A stretch of 64,000 nt of DNA from Dehalococcoidia bacterium UBA1141 (GCA_002311385.1 DCAE01000109.1:236479-300478), one strand, 5' to 3'. Shown: positions 16,198-25,155, numbered from the stretch's first letter. Numbers and translations are program-made. The notes: generated from the letters alone by a model not told the origin.

Positions 16198-16671
16198 ATG
16201 ACAACCCCTGTGAGACCAATTCCAGAGGGATACCACTCGGTGACCCCATACCTGTGCGTCAACGGTGCGGCGGATGCCATTGAGTTTTACAAGACGGCCT
16301 TCGGAGCAGAAGAATTGATGCGGATGTCCGGCCCCGAAGGAGATATCCGCCACGCTGAGTTACAGATAAGCGATTCCCGCATCATGCTCTCGGATGAAGT
16401 ACCGGAGATGAACTTCCGTGGGCCGAAGACGTTGGGGGGCACTCCCGTCAATATGTATCTTTACGTTGAGGACGTTGACAGCGTAGTCGCGCGTGCGGTA
16501 GCCGGCGGGGCGAAAATCTTGATGGCGGTAGCAGATCAGTTCTGGGGCGACCGGACCGGCAACTTTGAAGACCCATTCGGCCACATCTGGAATGTCAGTA
16601 CCCACAAGGAAGATTTGTCCGAAGATGAGTTGCAGAAGCGAGTCGCCGAAGCACTTGGCGGTTCCAACTAG
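16198..16671 (+). CDS. VOC-family (glyoxalase/PhnB-like) protein
   Basis: A 157-residue protein of the vicinal oxygen chelate fold, PhnB-like subgroup. It has an N-terminal SVTPYLCVNGAADAIEFYKTAFGAEE and the C-terminal GNFEDPFGHIWNVSTH typical of these proteins. HAELQISDSRIMLSDE occupies the middle. The metal site and reaction are not defined for this subgroup. ATG at 16198 follows GGAGG. It lies 136 bases after the Zn-ADH and may be co-transcribed. Confidence 0.88.
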   Translation: MTTPVRPIPEGYHSVTPYLCVNGAADAIEFYKTAFGAEELMRMSGPEGDIRHAELQISDSRIMLSDEVPEMNFRGPKTLGGTPVNMYLYVEDVDSVVARAVAGGAKILMAVADQFWGDRTGNFEDPFGHIWNVSTHKEDLSEDELQKRVAEALGGSN

Positions 16672-16875
16672 TTGCCTGGCCCCTATTGCCTGGCGAACCT
16701 ATTCCCTGAGATCGAATAGCAACTTCGGCGGTTGTGATATTCCTACACCGGTTGTAAAGTAAGCTCAGTTTTACCCGTTGTTCTTCCCTGTAGTGCGTAG
16801 CGTTAAGTACCGTTATGTTGGCTGTTTAAATAACCTCATAGAGCAGCAGCCAACCACCAATTATTAGGAGAATCT

Positions 16876-17718
16876 TTGAGTAACGCAGACCGTTTGATGG
16901 AAGGGGCCATGGACATTCACGTCCACTTTGCCCCCGACCCCAGGGTGGAGCGGCGCGGCAGCGCCATTGACGTAGCCCAGCAGGCCAAGGAAATGGGCAT
17001 GCGCGGGTTGGTACTGAAAAGCCATGAATACCCCACCCATCCCGTCGCCTACACAGCCAGCCAGGTCGTGCCGGATATCACCCTGATTGGGGGGGTCGCC
17101 TTGGACTATGAGGTGGGTGGACTTAATCCAGCTGCGGTGGAGTCCACTGCCAAGATGGGCGGCAGGGTGGTTTGGATGCCCACCTATTCAGCCCGCGCCG
17201 ACCATGAGCGCAAGGGCTTGAACGGTGGAATCTCCCTATTCGACGACAAGGGCCATTTGGTGCCCGAGGTCTTCGCCATTCTAGAGCAGGTGAAATCCCA
17301 CGAGATGGTTTTGGCGACGGGTCACATCTCCACGGCGGAGAGCATGGCCCTCGTGGCAGAAGCACGCAACCATGGCATCAACCGAGTTGTCGTGACTCAT
17401 GCCACTACCATGGCTTTCTGGAACGGGATGACCGTGGAGGAAATGAAGACCCTGGCGTCAATGGGGGCCTATATAGAGCACTGTCTGCACGTCATGATGC
17501 CCCTCACCAACCGCATGCCGCCGAAGGAACTAGCAGAAACCATGTCCGCCATTGGCTTGGAGAACTGCATCGTCAGCAGCGACTTTGGCCAGGATTTCCA
17601 TCCCATGCCGGCCGAGGGCCTACGCATGGGAGTGGCAACCTTATTACAAGCGGGGATGGAGGAGGTTGAGGTTGGGCTGTTGGTGAAAGACAACCCTTCC
17701 CGCCTACTTGGAATCTAG
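16876..17718 (+). CDS. DUF6282-like metal-dependent hydrolase (amidohydrolase-type)
   Basis: A 280-residue TIM-barrel-like protein with the metal-binding start DIHVHFAPD near residue 12. Further candidate ligands are KSHEYP near 48, ATGHIS near 155, VVTHATT near 174 and SSDFGQDFHP near 235. The pattern fits the DUF6282/amidohydrolase-related group, for which I know no established substrate. The TTG start at 16876 is supported by AGGAG 7 bases upstream. No obvious pathway partner is adjacent; tilS converges from the other strand. Confidence 0.75.
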   Translation: MSNADRLMEGAMDIHVHFAPDPRVERRGSAIDVAQQAKEMGMRGLVLKSHEYPTHPVAYTASQVVPDITLIGGVALDYEVGGLNPAAVESTAKMGGRVVWMPTYSARADHERKGLNGGISLFDDKGHLVPEVFAILEQVKSHEMVLATGHISTAESMALVAEARNHGINRVVVTHATTMAFWNGMTVEEMKTLASMGAYIEHCLHVMMPLTNRMPPKELAETMSAIGLENCIVSSDFGQDFHPMPAEGLRMGVATLLQAGMEEVEVGLLVKDNPSRLLGI

Positions 17719-17727
17719 CTGTGGTCT

Positions 17728-19299
17728 TTAGCCGGTCTCTTTTTCGCAGGTAAACACGACCTCGACCGCCTGGTTCCCCTGCCGCTCGTCAGTCTTCACC
17801 CGAGCCCAATCAGCGATTCGGTAGCCCACAACCCAAGCGATTCCACCTTCCGTAACTAACAATGGTATGCGCTTGCGCCACTCCCGAGGTACTTGGGCGT
17901 CGGTGAAAAAGTCCTGCAATTTTTTATCGCCAGTCATGCCCAGCGGCTGAAAGCGGTCTCCCGGAATCCAGGTCCGCACCTGCAACTGATTCCCGATGGA
18001 CTCCCGGTCAAAATAGGCGGTCCAGCGGTTCCTTTCGAAATAGCTCCCAAATCCCGGCTTAGGACCAGCGCTGCCGACAAAATCGACTTGGCCGCAGTCG
18101 ACATTGCGTAGAGCGATTTCCCACGGCCCAGCCTTTACGGTCGCTGGTTTACCGTCCGGAAGCGGCGAGGGCAGGTTTTTGGCCAGGTCAATGCGAGGAA
18201 AAGGGCAATGCAAGCTGGGCTCGCGAGACATTCTCAGGTAACCATATGATCGGTGGAGCTTGATTGCCCTGGGAAGGTCCAGGCTGCGGCCAGCGGACTT
18301 TGACCGTGGCGTCGACTGGACCAGATCCGCCATGGCGTCTAAATGGCGCTGGGTCAACCGTCGAGCGTCTCCGGCCAATTTGCTATAGCCCTTGCGCAAC
18401 ACCAATCTTTGTAGCGCAGGGTGGGCCTCGGACAATTCCGTTAGTCGAAAATCTATCCCTCCGCCTGTTTCCACCGCAACCTTTCGCCACAGAATATCCG
18501 CTTCACCATCCATGTATTCCAGTTCCAATGACGCAGCCTTTGACAGCCGGACCAACGATTCTCTCACCTTGGGATTGAACTCGACCTCCAGAAGAGGCAG
18601 AAGGCTGAGGCGGATGCGGTTTCTGGTGAACTGGGTCGAATCATTGCTGGAATCTTCGCGGAAACTCTGGCCTAATTCCTGACAATATCTCAAGGTATCA
18701 GCCTTGGCCAATCTTAAAATAGGACGAAACAGCGACAGCTTAGCCTCTTCCGACGACAAAGGATTGCTTGGATTTAACAAAGGACCGGGCCACTGCGAAA
18801 GCTCGGTCATGCCCTGCAACCCCCGGGTGCCGGAGCCGCGGAGGATGTGCAAAAGCAAGGTTTCCGCCAAATCGTCGGACGTATGAGCCACAGCAACTGC
18901 CCTTGCGCCGACGGTCAGAGCCACCCTTGCCAGAAACTGGTAGCGAAGCTCTCTAGCCGCCTGCTCAAAGGAAGAGATGCGCTGTTCTTTCTGGTAGGCC
19001 GGAACGTCCCCTTCTTCGACCGTCGCATCCAACCCCAATCCCTTGGCCAGGTCCGACACGAACTGCGCGTCTCGATCCGCTTCTTCACCCCTGACTTGAT
19101 GATTGAGGTGAGCTACATGAAGCCGCAGCCGGTGGTCTTTCTGGATGCGGGAAAGGCAATGAATCAAGGATACCGAATCAACGCCTCCTGAAACCCCGAC
19201 GACAAGTTGGGTATCATTGCCGGAATACCCAGCTCGTCCCAAGGCGGCGGCCACCTCTTTCTCTAGTCTCGCTGAGCCAAATTTAGCCGTTTGAGCCAT
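17728..19299 (-). CDS. tilS: tRNA(Ile)-lysidine synthetase
   Basis: Attaches lysine to C34 of tRNA-Ile(CAU), changing AUG to AUA decoding; essential in most bacteria. The N-terminal PP-loop ATP pyrophosphatase has VGVSGGVDSVSL near residue 28 and AVAHTSDDLAETLLLHILRGSG near 132. NRIRLSLLPLLE near 230 is a family landmark. The C-terminal domains (to 523 aa) include the TilS C-terminal part near residue 440 (FQPLGMTGDKKLQDFF). It is the last gene of a minus-strand group with the phosphatase (25 bases upstream) and the CNNM/CorC gene. Confidence 0.94.
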   Translation of the reverse strand: MAQTAKFGSARLEKEVAAALGRAGYSGNDTQLVVGVSGGVDSVSLIHCLSRIQKDHRLRLHVAHLNHQVRGEEADRDAQFVSDLAKGLGLDATVEEGDVPAYQKEQRISSFEQAARELRYQFLARVALTVGARAVAVAHTSDDLAETLLLHILRGSGTRGLQGMTELSQWPGPLLNPSNPLSSEEAKLSLFRPILRLAKADTLRYCQELGQSFREDSSNDSTQFTRNRIRLSLLPLLEVEFNPKVRESLVRLSKAASLELEYMDGEADILWRKVAVETGGGIDFRLTELSEAHPALQRLVLRKGYSKLAGDARRLTQRHLDAMADLVQSTPRSKSAGRSLDLPRAIKLHRSYGYLRMSREPSLHCPFPRIDLAKNLPSPLPDGKPATVKAGPWEIALRNVDCGQVDFVGSAGPKPGFGSYFERNRWTAYFDRESIGNQLQVRTWIPGDRFQPLGMTGDKKLQDFFTDAQVPREWRKRIPLLVTEGGIAWVVGYRIADWARVKTDERQGNQAVEVVFTCEKETG

Positions 19300-19324
19300 A
19301 TTAGCTACCCTGGCCGAGGGTCCT

Positions 19325-19966
19325 CTATCTGTTCTCCGGTCTGTTCTCCGAGGAAAGGTGGGCTGTGGAGTTATAGCCGCTCAACCGCCTGCCACGCTCA
19401 TCGATTTCCACCGTGCAGATGGAACTCAGGCTAAGGGACATACGGTGGAAGTTGGAAAGAGGAATGCCCAGGATTTTACTAATCAAGGTGCGAATCGCAA
19501 AATTGTGGGACACCACAACCAGTGCTTCGTCCTGGTTTTCTTTTTTCAGGTGCGATTGCTCCAGCTCCAAAAGCGCACTCCAAGCCCGTTCCTGAAGGTC
19601 CAAGAGACTTTCCCCTTTGGGCATACTGACGCTGGCAGGGTCGTCTCGCCATGCGGCGTACACCTCGGGCCAACCGCTGCGCATTTCTTCCCCAGTCACG
19701 CCTTCCAGGTCGCCAAGGCTCAATTCCCGGAGGCCTGGCACCTGCTCCACCGGCTTACCACCTAATTTGGATATTTCTTGGGCCACCTGCATGGTGCGCT
19801 TTAACGGGCTGGAGTACACCGTTGAATGTTGCCACTCCACCACCGCTTGAGCTGATTGCTTGGCCTGGGACAGACCCCGATCGTTCAAGGCAATGTCCTG
19901 CCAACCCTGGAATTTCCCCAGCTTGTTCCACTCTGTTTCTCCGTGGCGAACCAGAACCAATTTCAT
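19325..19966 (-). CDS. Histidine phosphatase family protein (phosphoglycerate mutase-like)
   Basis: A 213-residue branch-1 histidine phosphatase. The phospho-acceptor motif VRHGETEWN is near residue 7. The second Arg is in YSSPLKRTMQVA near 52, the acid residue in ELSLGDLEG near 83 and the second His in VVVSHNFAIRTL near 152. Such proteins include alpha-ribazole phosphatase (CobC) and broad-specificity phosphatases; no cobalamin genes adjoin it, so no symbol is given. Its start overlaps the upstream CNNM/CorC stop by 4 bases, which implies translational coupling. Confidence 0.9.
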   Translation of the reverse strand: MKLVLVRHGETEWNKLGKFQGWQDIALNDRGLSQAKQSAQAVVEWQHSTVYSSPLKRTMQVAQEISKLGGKPVEQVPGLRELSLGDLEGVTGEEMRSGWPEVYAAWRDDPASVSMPKGESLLDLQERAWSALLELEQSHLKKENQDEALVVVSHNFAIRTLISKILGIPLSNFHRMSLSLSSICTVEIDERGRRLSGYNSTAHLSSENRPENR

Positions 19967-21285
19967 AAGCCCCTTCCGTTACCGTGTCCATCCTGAGGGG
20001 CATCCTGAGGCGCATCTTGCAGGTTTTGGAACCGGTGCAACTCGACCTTATCTATCCTTACCCCGTCCATGGCTTTCACTGTCAATCTGATGTCCTTGTA
20101 CTCCACGATGTCGCCCTCTTCGGGAATTCGACCCAGGAATTCCAGAATAAATCCTGCCACAGTTTGGTAGCCGCCCTCGGGAAGACCCACGTTCAATTCA
20201 TCGTTAATCTCCAGGATTCCCACGGCGGCGTCCACTCGGAAAGTGTTCTCATCCACTGAAATGAATGCTTCCTCCGGTATGACGCCTTCCTCGCCCACCT
20301 GGCCGACGATAATTTCCAGCAGCTGCTTGAGGCTTGCCAGTCCGGCGATGCCGCCAAACTCATCCACCGTCAGCACCAAGCTGTAACCGCTTTTTTGCAT
20401 CTCGCTGAAAGTGCTGCTGACCGATTTTGTCTCGGGCACGAAAAAGGCGGGTCGTAGTAGCTCGGTAACGCTACTTTGAGGGGTCAATTGCTGCCTTCCC
20501 AAAGCTAGCAGCACATCCTTGATGGCAAGAATACCCATGATGTTTTCAGTGGTGTCTTGGTAGACCGGGAACCTGGTGTGGCGGTGCTCCATGTAGATAG
20601 GCAAGAATTCTTCAAGGGTGGTGCCGCGCTCCACCCAGACAATCTCCGGTCTTGGTGTCATGATTTCGTGGACCTGCCGGTCACCGAACCGGAATACTTT
20701 CTCCAGCAGCGCCGCTTCTTCCATCTCCACGGTTCCCGATTCTGCGCCGACGGCAATAAGGGTGCGGATCTCTTCATCGCCCACTTGCGGAAAGGCTCCG
20801 CTAATACCCAATACTCTATTGACCGCCGACGTGAACGCTTGTATCACACCCACGGCAGGGGATAGGGTTATGCCCACGACGTTCAATGGCCTGGAAAGAG
20901 CGAACGCCACCCTTTCGGAGCGGTGCCAAGCGATGGTCTTAGGAAGAGCCTCGCCGAAGATAAGAAGGACCAGGGTCACGCCACCGGTAGCGACCAAAAT
21001 CGCCTGATAATTGTTGCTGCCAATCAGGCTAACGGCCAAGGCAGTGCCCAATACGGCCATGGCGGTATTAACCAGGTTATTGCTCAATAACACGGTGGCT
21101 AGGAATTTTTCAGGGCGCTGCAATAACCGGTTTACCCTATTGGCCCCAGGACTGCCGGTGCTGACTAGGTGCAACAGTCGCGGCCTGGATAGAGCGATAA
21201 AGGCGGTTTCCGATGCGGAAAAAAACGCAGACGCAGCCAGGCATACTAAAAGTAAGATTAGCCTCCATAAATCAGCGGTTTCCAT
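19963..21285 (-). CDS. CNNM/CorC-HlyC family membrane transporter or regulator
   Basis: A 440-residue hemolysin C/CorC-type protein, a family linked to Mg/Co efflux. The N-terminal DUF21 region has four membrane segments, with the family start SAFFSASETAFIALSR near residue 18. It is followed by two CBS domains from about residue 195 (HEIMTPRPEIVWV ... IKDVLLALG) and a C-terminal CorC_HlyC domain (about 335-420). The ATG at 21285 (MDTADL-like start) has GAGGTG 9 bases upstream and was preferred to TTG at 21321. First gene of the operon with the phosphatase and tilS. Confidence 0.92.
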   Translation of the reverse strand: METADLWRLILLLVCLAASAFFSASETAFIALSRPRLLHLVSTGSPGANRVNRLLQRPEKFLATVLLSNNLVNTAMAVLGTALAVSLIGSNNYQAILVATGGVTLVLLIFGEALPKTIAWHRSERVAFALSRPLNVVGITLSPAVGVIQAFTSAVNRVLGISGAFPQVGDEEIRTLIAVGAESGTVEMEEAALLEKVFRFGDRQVHEIMTPRPEIVWVERGTTLEEFLPIYMEHRHTRFPVYQDTTENIMGILAIKDVLLALGRQQLTPQSSVTELLRPAFFVPETKSVSSTFSEMQKSGYSLVLTVDEFGGIAGLASLKQLLEIIVGQVGEEGVIPEEAFISVDENTFRVDAAVGILEINDELNVGLPEGGYQTVAGFILEFLGRIPEEGDIVEYKDIRLTVKAMDGVRIDKVELHRFQNLQDAPQDAPQDGHGNGRGL

Positions 21286-21537
21286 CGGCCAAGGCACCTC
21301 CAAAGCCACCAAGACAAGCAATCCAAAGTTAGGTTTTATGAATCAACGTTTACGGCTAAACATTAGGGTTCTAATCTAGCGAAACCCCATCCACTGGGCT
21401 TTCAACCGATGATAGCATCGGCCCTTCTTGAGTGTAAAGTTGACGCCTGTATGCCTGAACCATATGATGAAATGACTCTAAATCATAGTTAAATCTCATG
21501 CCTTGACGCCAATAGAGTCGGAGGCTCAGGTTACCAA

Positions 21538-22599
21538 ATGCCCATCAACATTCTCGGAATTGAAACATCCTGCGACGAAACGGCCATTGCCGTCGTCTCC
21601 GACGGCAAACGGATGCTGTCAAACATCATCGCTTCCCAGGTAGACCTCCACTCTCAATACGGTGGTGTGGTGCCGGAAGTCGCCTCCCGCCAGCACGTGC
21701 GGGATTTGGTGCCGGTGCTGGAGCAAGCTGTGGACAGCAGCGGACTGAAGATGAAGGACTTGGACGTTATCTCCGTGACCTACGGTCCGGGGCTTGCCGG
21801 TTCGTTGATTACCGGCCTGAACGCCGCCAAGGCAATCTCATTTTCATTGGGAATCCCGTTAATTGGCGTCAACCATCTGGAAGGCCACATATACGCCTCC
21901 TGGCTTAATACCGGGTTAAACACTGGACTGGACAATCCCGACCCATCTCAGGACCCAGGCTTTCCCTTGGCCTGCTTGATTGCCTCCGGAGGTCACACCG
22001 ATTTGTTGCTCATGGAAGGCCATGGAGACTATCGCCTGTTGGGCAGGACTCGGGACGATGCCGCCGGCGAAGCATTCGACAAGGCGGCGCGAATTCTGGG
22101 CTTGGGTTTCCCTGGCGGGCCGGAGATACAGCGCGTTTCCCACGGAGTGACTAGTACCGAACGCCTGCCAAGGGCATGGATGGGGGACACGCTGGATTTC
22201 AGTTTCAGCGGTATAAAGACGGCGCTGTTGCACATGGCCCAAGCCAAGGGCATCTATCCACCGGATAGAAACGAACTGGGTCCTGAGGAAACCGCCGAAA
22301 TCGTCAGGAACCTGGCTGGAGCATTTCAGGAATCTTTGGTGGATGTCATGTCGGCCAAGCTCATGAAAATGGCTAAGAAATACCGCGCCAAAGGGCTGAT
22401 ATTAGCCGGTGGCGTGGCCGCCAACGCACGGCTGAGGGAAGAGATTACCAGGCTCTCACCATTGCCGGTCATCATCCCCCCGCCGGTGCTTTGCACCGAC
22501 AATGGAGCAATGATTGCGGCATGCGCCTATCATCAGTTCAAGAGGGGAGAGCAGTTCGGTTTGGAGCTGGACATTGACCCGGGCCTGCCCTTGGGTTAG
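21538..22599 (+). CDS. tsaD: tRNA N6-threonylcarbamoyladenosine transferase
   Basis: TsaD (Gcp/YgjD/Kae1) transfers threonylcarbamoyl from TC-AMP to A37 of ANN-decoding tRNAs, acting with TsaB and TsaE. It has the ASKHA-fold start ILGIETSCDETAIAVV and VPEVASRQHV. The metal-binding HLEGHIYA is near residue 110, and SGGHTDLL follows near 145. DDAAGEAFDKAARILG and GGVAANARLR complete the signature. The 353-aa length is normal. It shares with tilS and mtaB a role in tRNA anticodon-loop modification. The ATG at 21538 lacks a strong SD. Confidence 0.95.
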   Translation: MPINILGIETSCDETAIAVVSDGKRMLSNIIASQVDLHSQYGGVVPEVASRQHVRDLVPVLEQAVDSSGLKMKDLDVISVTYGPGLAGSLITGLNAAKAISFSLGIPLIGVNHLEGHIYASWLNTGLNTGLDNPDPSQDPGFPLACLIASGGHTDLLLMEGHGDYRLLGRTRDDAAGEAFDKAARILGLGFPGGPEIQRVSHGVTSTERLPRAWMGDTLDFSFSGIKTALLHMAQAKGIYPPDRNELGPEETAEIVRNLAGAFQESLVDVMSAKLMKMAKKYRAKGLILAGGVAANARLREEITRLSPLPVIIPPPVLCTDNGAMIAACAYHQFKRGEQFGLELDIDPGLPLG

Positions 22600-22621
22600 C
22601 CGCCCGGAATGACAAGCCTGG

Positions 22622-23248
22622 TTAGTCTTCCCACAAAAACGCGTGCCCGTTTGGAGACATACGCGCGGCAAATATGGAATCAACCACCAACTGTAGGTCC
22701 TGCCCCGCCCTTTGACCTCTGTAGGGGAAGGCGAAGTTCCAGTTGCTGCCTTGGAAAGTCACCGAGCCATCTTCCGTGCCGAAGTAATGCCACGCCACCA
22801 TGCCCACCCCAATCAATGCTATGAGAAGAACCAGAAAAGGGACCACGTCCATGTTGATGACGGGAATGGAGGGACCTTCAACACGGCCCGTTATCCAGTA
22901 GGCGATGGCCAGGTAGAGCAGGATTCCGCCCAAAGATAGAAGTGTGCCTTGAACAACGGAACCTGTAGTCCGTGTGCGCGCCTTGACCGCAACTCCCTGC
23001 AAGTCACTGATTGGGACCATGTAGGTTTCGTCGCGACCCTCGTTTCGGCAAAAGGCCAATACCCGTTGATTCGTGGCAACCAGCAACTGGCCTTTCGCTG
23101 ACGCATTCTGCGTAAGCCCTAGCTCGGGTGAGAATATGTGGTGTACGGTCTCTCCGGGCAAAAGCGCAATGTTCCGCACACCGGCGGCGCTTGTTCCATT
23201 TGCGCTTATCTCCGTTTTTTGGGAACCCGTTTTGGAGCTTCCGAACAC
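22622..23248 (-). CDS. PH-domain-like membrane protein, unknown function
   Basis: A 208-residue protein. Residues 25-90 look like a bacterial PH-like domain (LPGETVHHIFSPELG...GQLLVATNQRVLAFCRNEG). Two membrane helices follow near 99-119 and 132-153, and a C-terminal soluble part holds a second PH-like strand set. This arrangement resembles YdbS/YvlB-like or DUF304-type proteins, but no specific family was recognised. The GTG start at 23248 follows GGAGGG. It converges with tsaD (22-base gap). Confidence 0.65.
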   Translation of the reverse strand: MFGSSKTGSQKTEISANGTSAAGVRNIALLPGETVHHIFSPELGLTQNASAKGQLLVATNQRVLAFCRNEGRDETYMVPISDLQGVAVKARTRTTGSVVQGTLLSLGGILLYLAIAYWITGRVEGPSIPVINMDVVPFLVLLIALIGVGMVAWHYFGTEDGSVTFQGSNWNFAFPYRGQRAGQDLQLVVDSIFAARMSPNGHAFLWED

Positions 23249-23413
23249 ACTTTCCCTCCAGAACCTATACTACCACACCCACTTATACGGAAATTTATTG
23301 AAATCGGAGGGCCTGTTGAATTCGTTAGCCCCTTGCGATAACCGTTCCGGTTGACATTAGTAGGTCGTTAATAGAAAGTGAGTTGAAGGGGAACTTAGCA
23401 ACCAGAGAATTTC

Positions 23414-24220
23414 ATGTCATGGGTTAAAGAAGCGGACCTACCCGAACTGCCTGAAATATTCAAAGCGATTTCTTCCAACAGTTATGCTCTGGAACTTGTA
23501 GAGCAATTGAATGAAGGCATCGCTTTTGGAAGTTCGTCCTTGACCAGGACCCAAGAGGAAGCTATCGCCACGGTAGTTTCGGCGGCCAACCATTGCCGCT
23601 GTGGGGCGCTGACCCACGGTGCGTTTTTCCGCAAGCACTCCGGTGATTCCGCAACAGCAAGCCAGTTGCTTGCCGACCACACTCAGGCAGATCTGTCGAC
23701 TTCGGACCAGGTGATGCTGGGCTTTTCGGCAAAGTTGACCTTGAATCCGGCCAACATGACCGAACAGGACGTGGAAGGGCTTCGGGAAGCGGGTTTCGGC
23801 GACGACCAGATTGTGTCCATTGTGTTGGTCACCTGTTTGTTCAACTTCATGAACCGTATCGCCAATAGCTTGGGCGTTGCTGTGCCGAGGCCCTTCACTC
23901 GCTCGGTAGGGACATGGCTCACCGTCCCGGCGGCAGAGGAAGAATGGCTGCTGGGAGCCGACGCACGGCTATCCGTAAATCTTAACTGGAAAGGGCTGGA
24001 AAAAGCCCTGGGGGAAATATCCAAAACTACCCAACTTCAGGTGACCGACAGCGAGGCTCAGGACACTCCGGCTGAGGAAGCGCCCTCTGACCCCGTCACC
24101 GAAACAGTTCCTACCGAGGACCTCGCGGGAAACAGCGACGCCGAGGATTCCTCAGTGTGTCCGCAAATTGACGGCAATTCGGCGTCGAACATCTTAGATA
24201 ACGCGCCGCCCGTGGTTTAG
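23414..24220 (+). CDS. AhpD/carboxymuconolactone decarboxylase-like protein, ends at an amber codon
   Basis: Residues 1-170 match peroxidase-related members of the AhpD/CMD fold: an all-helical protein with a redox Cys motif and a nearby His. The usual CxxC is shifted to C-x-C here (NHCRCGALTHG, near residue 62), while the distance from first Cys to His is kept. Residues 195-268 form an acidic, Pro/Thr/Glu-rich disordered tail. A TAG at 24218 ends the frame. The same frame then continues open for 180 codons through a Pro-rich repeat into a DNA-binding domain, which suggests the tail is a linker of a once longer protein. Start at 23414 has no strong SD. Confidence 0.75.
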   Translation: MSWVKEADLPELPEIFKAISSNSYALELVEQLNEGIAFGSSSLTRTQEEAIATVVSAANHCRCGALTHGAFFRKHSGDSATASQLLADHTQADLSTSDQVMLGFSAKLTLNPANMTEQDVEGLREAGFGDDQIVSIVLVTCLFNFMNRIANSLGVAVPRPFTRSVGTWLTVPAAEEEWLLGADARLSVNLNWKGLEKALGEISKTTQLQVTDSEAQDTPAEEAPSDPVTETVPTEDLAGNSDAEDSSVCPQIDGNSASNILDNAPPVV

Positions 24221-24352
24221 GTTGCACCGCCTGGCCCACCATACCTAGGTGAGGTTGCACTGTCCGGTCCACCACCTGTGGCTGAAGCTGCACCGCCTGG
24301 CCCACCGTCCGTGGCTGAAGCTGCACCTCCCGGACCACCACCTGTGGCTGAG
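24221..24352 (+). repeat. 33-bp minisatellite, four tandem copies
   Basis: Four consecutive 33-base units start at 24221, 24254, 24287 and 24320, followed by a partial fifth (GTTGCACCG). Each encodes 11 residues of the type (V/A)APPGPPxVAE. The array begins exactly one codon after the amber stop at 24218. Unit 1 is the most divergent. Confidence 0.9.
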
Positions 24353-24763
24353 GTTGCACCGGGCGATAGCTTTAATCAAGACGCTTTCGGGGGTGTCCAA
24401 TCGCCTGAAAACCCGGAAGAGGACTTGGCAGAAGACTTGGCAGAAGGCTTCGATGAATATTCTGGTGGTGACGGAGATGACTCCTTGGACGACACCGCTC
24501 CGGAGGTTTTACTCCAAATGAGCGAGTTCACGTCTGAATATTGCACCATGAGCGACGATCAGGCATGCACGGCAAGGGACCTTTACGTCGCTTATCTTCA
24601 ATGGTGCGATTTGAACCAGCATCCACCAGCCCTCCAGCGCAATTTCGGTCTCGGTTTGCGCCGGATGGGATTCCGGCGGCGAAGGCGAAGCCATGGCAAG
24701 CATTGGTGGCTGGGCCTGAGCGTCGACACCGAGGACGGCAGCCAATTGGCCGACGCTGCCTAA
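24221..24763 (+). pseudogene. In-frame continuation: PPG-repeat linker plus P4-primase-type winged-helix domain
   Basis: This is the same reading frame as the AhpD-like gene, open from the amber codon to TAA at 24761. It starts with four 11-residue repeats (core PPGPP), then an acidic linker. A C-terminal domain follows (about 24500-24720) with ARDLYVAYLQWCD and FGLGLRRMGFRRRR-type segments. It resembles the winged-helix domain at the end of phage P4/D5-type primases. A separate gene starting at GTG 24278 is possible, but no SD precedes it. Equally possible are read-through of the TAG, or a pseudogenised 3' half of a fusion. Confidence 0.5.
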
Positions 24764-24831
24764 CGTGGGTTAAGCGCCAGCAACGGGCAATTTACATTGA
24801 GCACTAAGATACTGGGCTTAGATACTAAGTA

Positions 24832-24860
24832 TTGACAGAGAATCGTCACTGTGTTACGGT
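24832..24860 (+). promoter_or_regulatory. Promoter for the T-box/ilvB transcript
   Basis: TTGACA (24832-24837), 17-base spacer, TACGGT (24855-24860). The -35 box is perfect and the -10 keeps the TAxxxT frame. Transcription would start near 24867, just before the T-box Stem I. Confidence 0.6.
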
Positions 24861-24866
24861 TTTCGG

Positions 24867-25155
24867 GCAAAAGCTGTGATGGAGACAAATAACTAAGGTG
24901 GGCGCTTAGCGAGCCTGGAACGGTGGAAGCAGGCGCGTCGAACTTAGAACAAAATCCCTCCGGAGCTGCCAGCTGAAGCCTCTTCTGACCGTTTGAAAGG
25001 GACAGGAGATAAGTAAGCCAGGCCGGGCTCGTCGCCCGTTACCAATGACGGGGCATGTTAGTGCCCTGCTTGAGAGATTCCGATTTAATCGGGATAAATA
25101 GGGTGGTACCGCGGGATAATTGATTTCCCGTCCCTATCTGGGGACGGGTTTTTTT
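24867..25155 (+). promoter_or_regulatory. T-box leader controlling ilvB
   Basis: A tRNA-sensing T-box riboswitch. The highly conserved T-box AATAGGGTGGTACCGCG (25097-25113) precedes an intrinsic terminator, CCCGTCCC-TATCTG-GGGACGGG (25127-25148), with T7. Stem I is recognisable: GGAG near 24883 pairs with CTCC near 24959, CTAAG (24892) pairs with CTTAG (24943), and the distal GAGCCTGGAACGGTGGAAGC motif lies between. The specifier bulge reads GAACAAAATCCC. The ATC at 24954 would make it an isoleucine sensor, sensible for acetolactate synthase but unproven. Uncharged tRNA would stabilise the antiterminator and allow ilvB expression. Confidence 0.92.
25127..25155 (+). terminator. T-box regulated intrinsic terminator
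   Basis: An 8-bp stem (25127-25134 with 25141-25148) and six-base loop, followed by seven T. The 5' arm can instead pair with the T-box sequence to form the antiterminator. Confidence 0.92.

Noticed and set aside
24278..24763. Amber suppression by pyrrolysine
   Set aside because: TAG lies in a low-complexity linker rather than at an active site, and no pyl genes or PYLIS-like element are visible.
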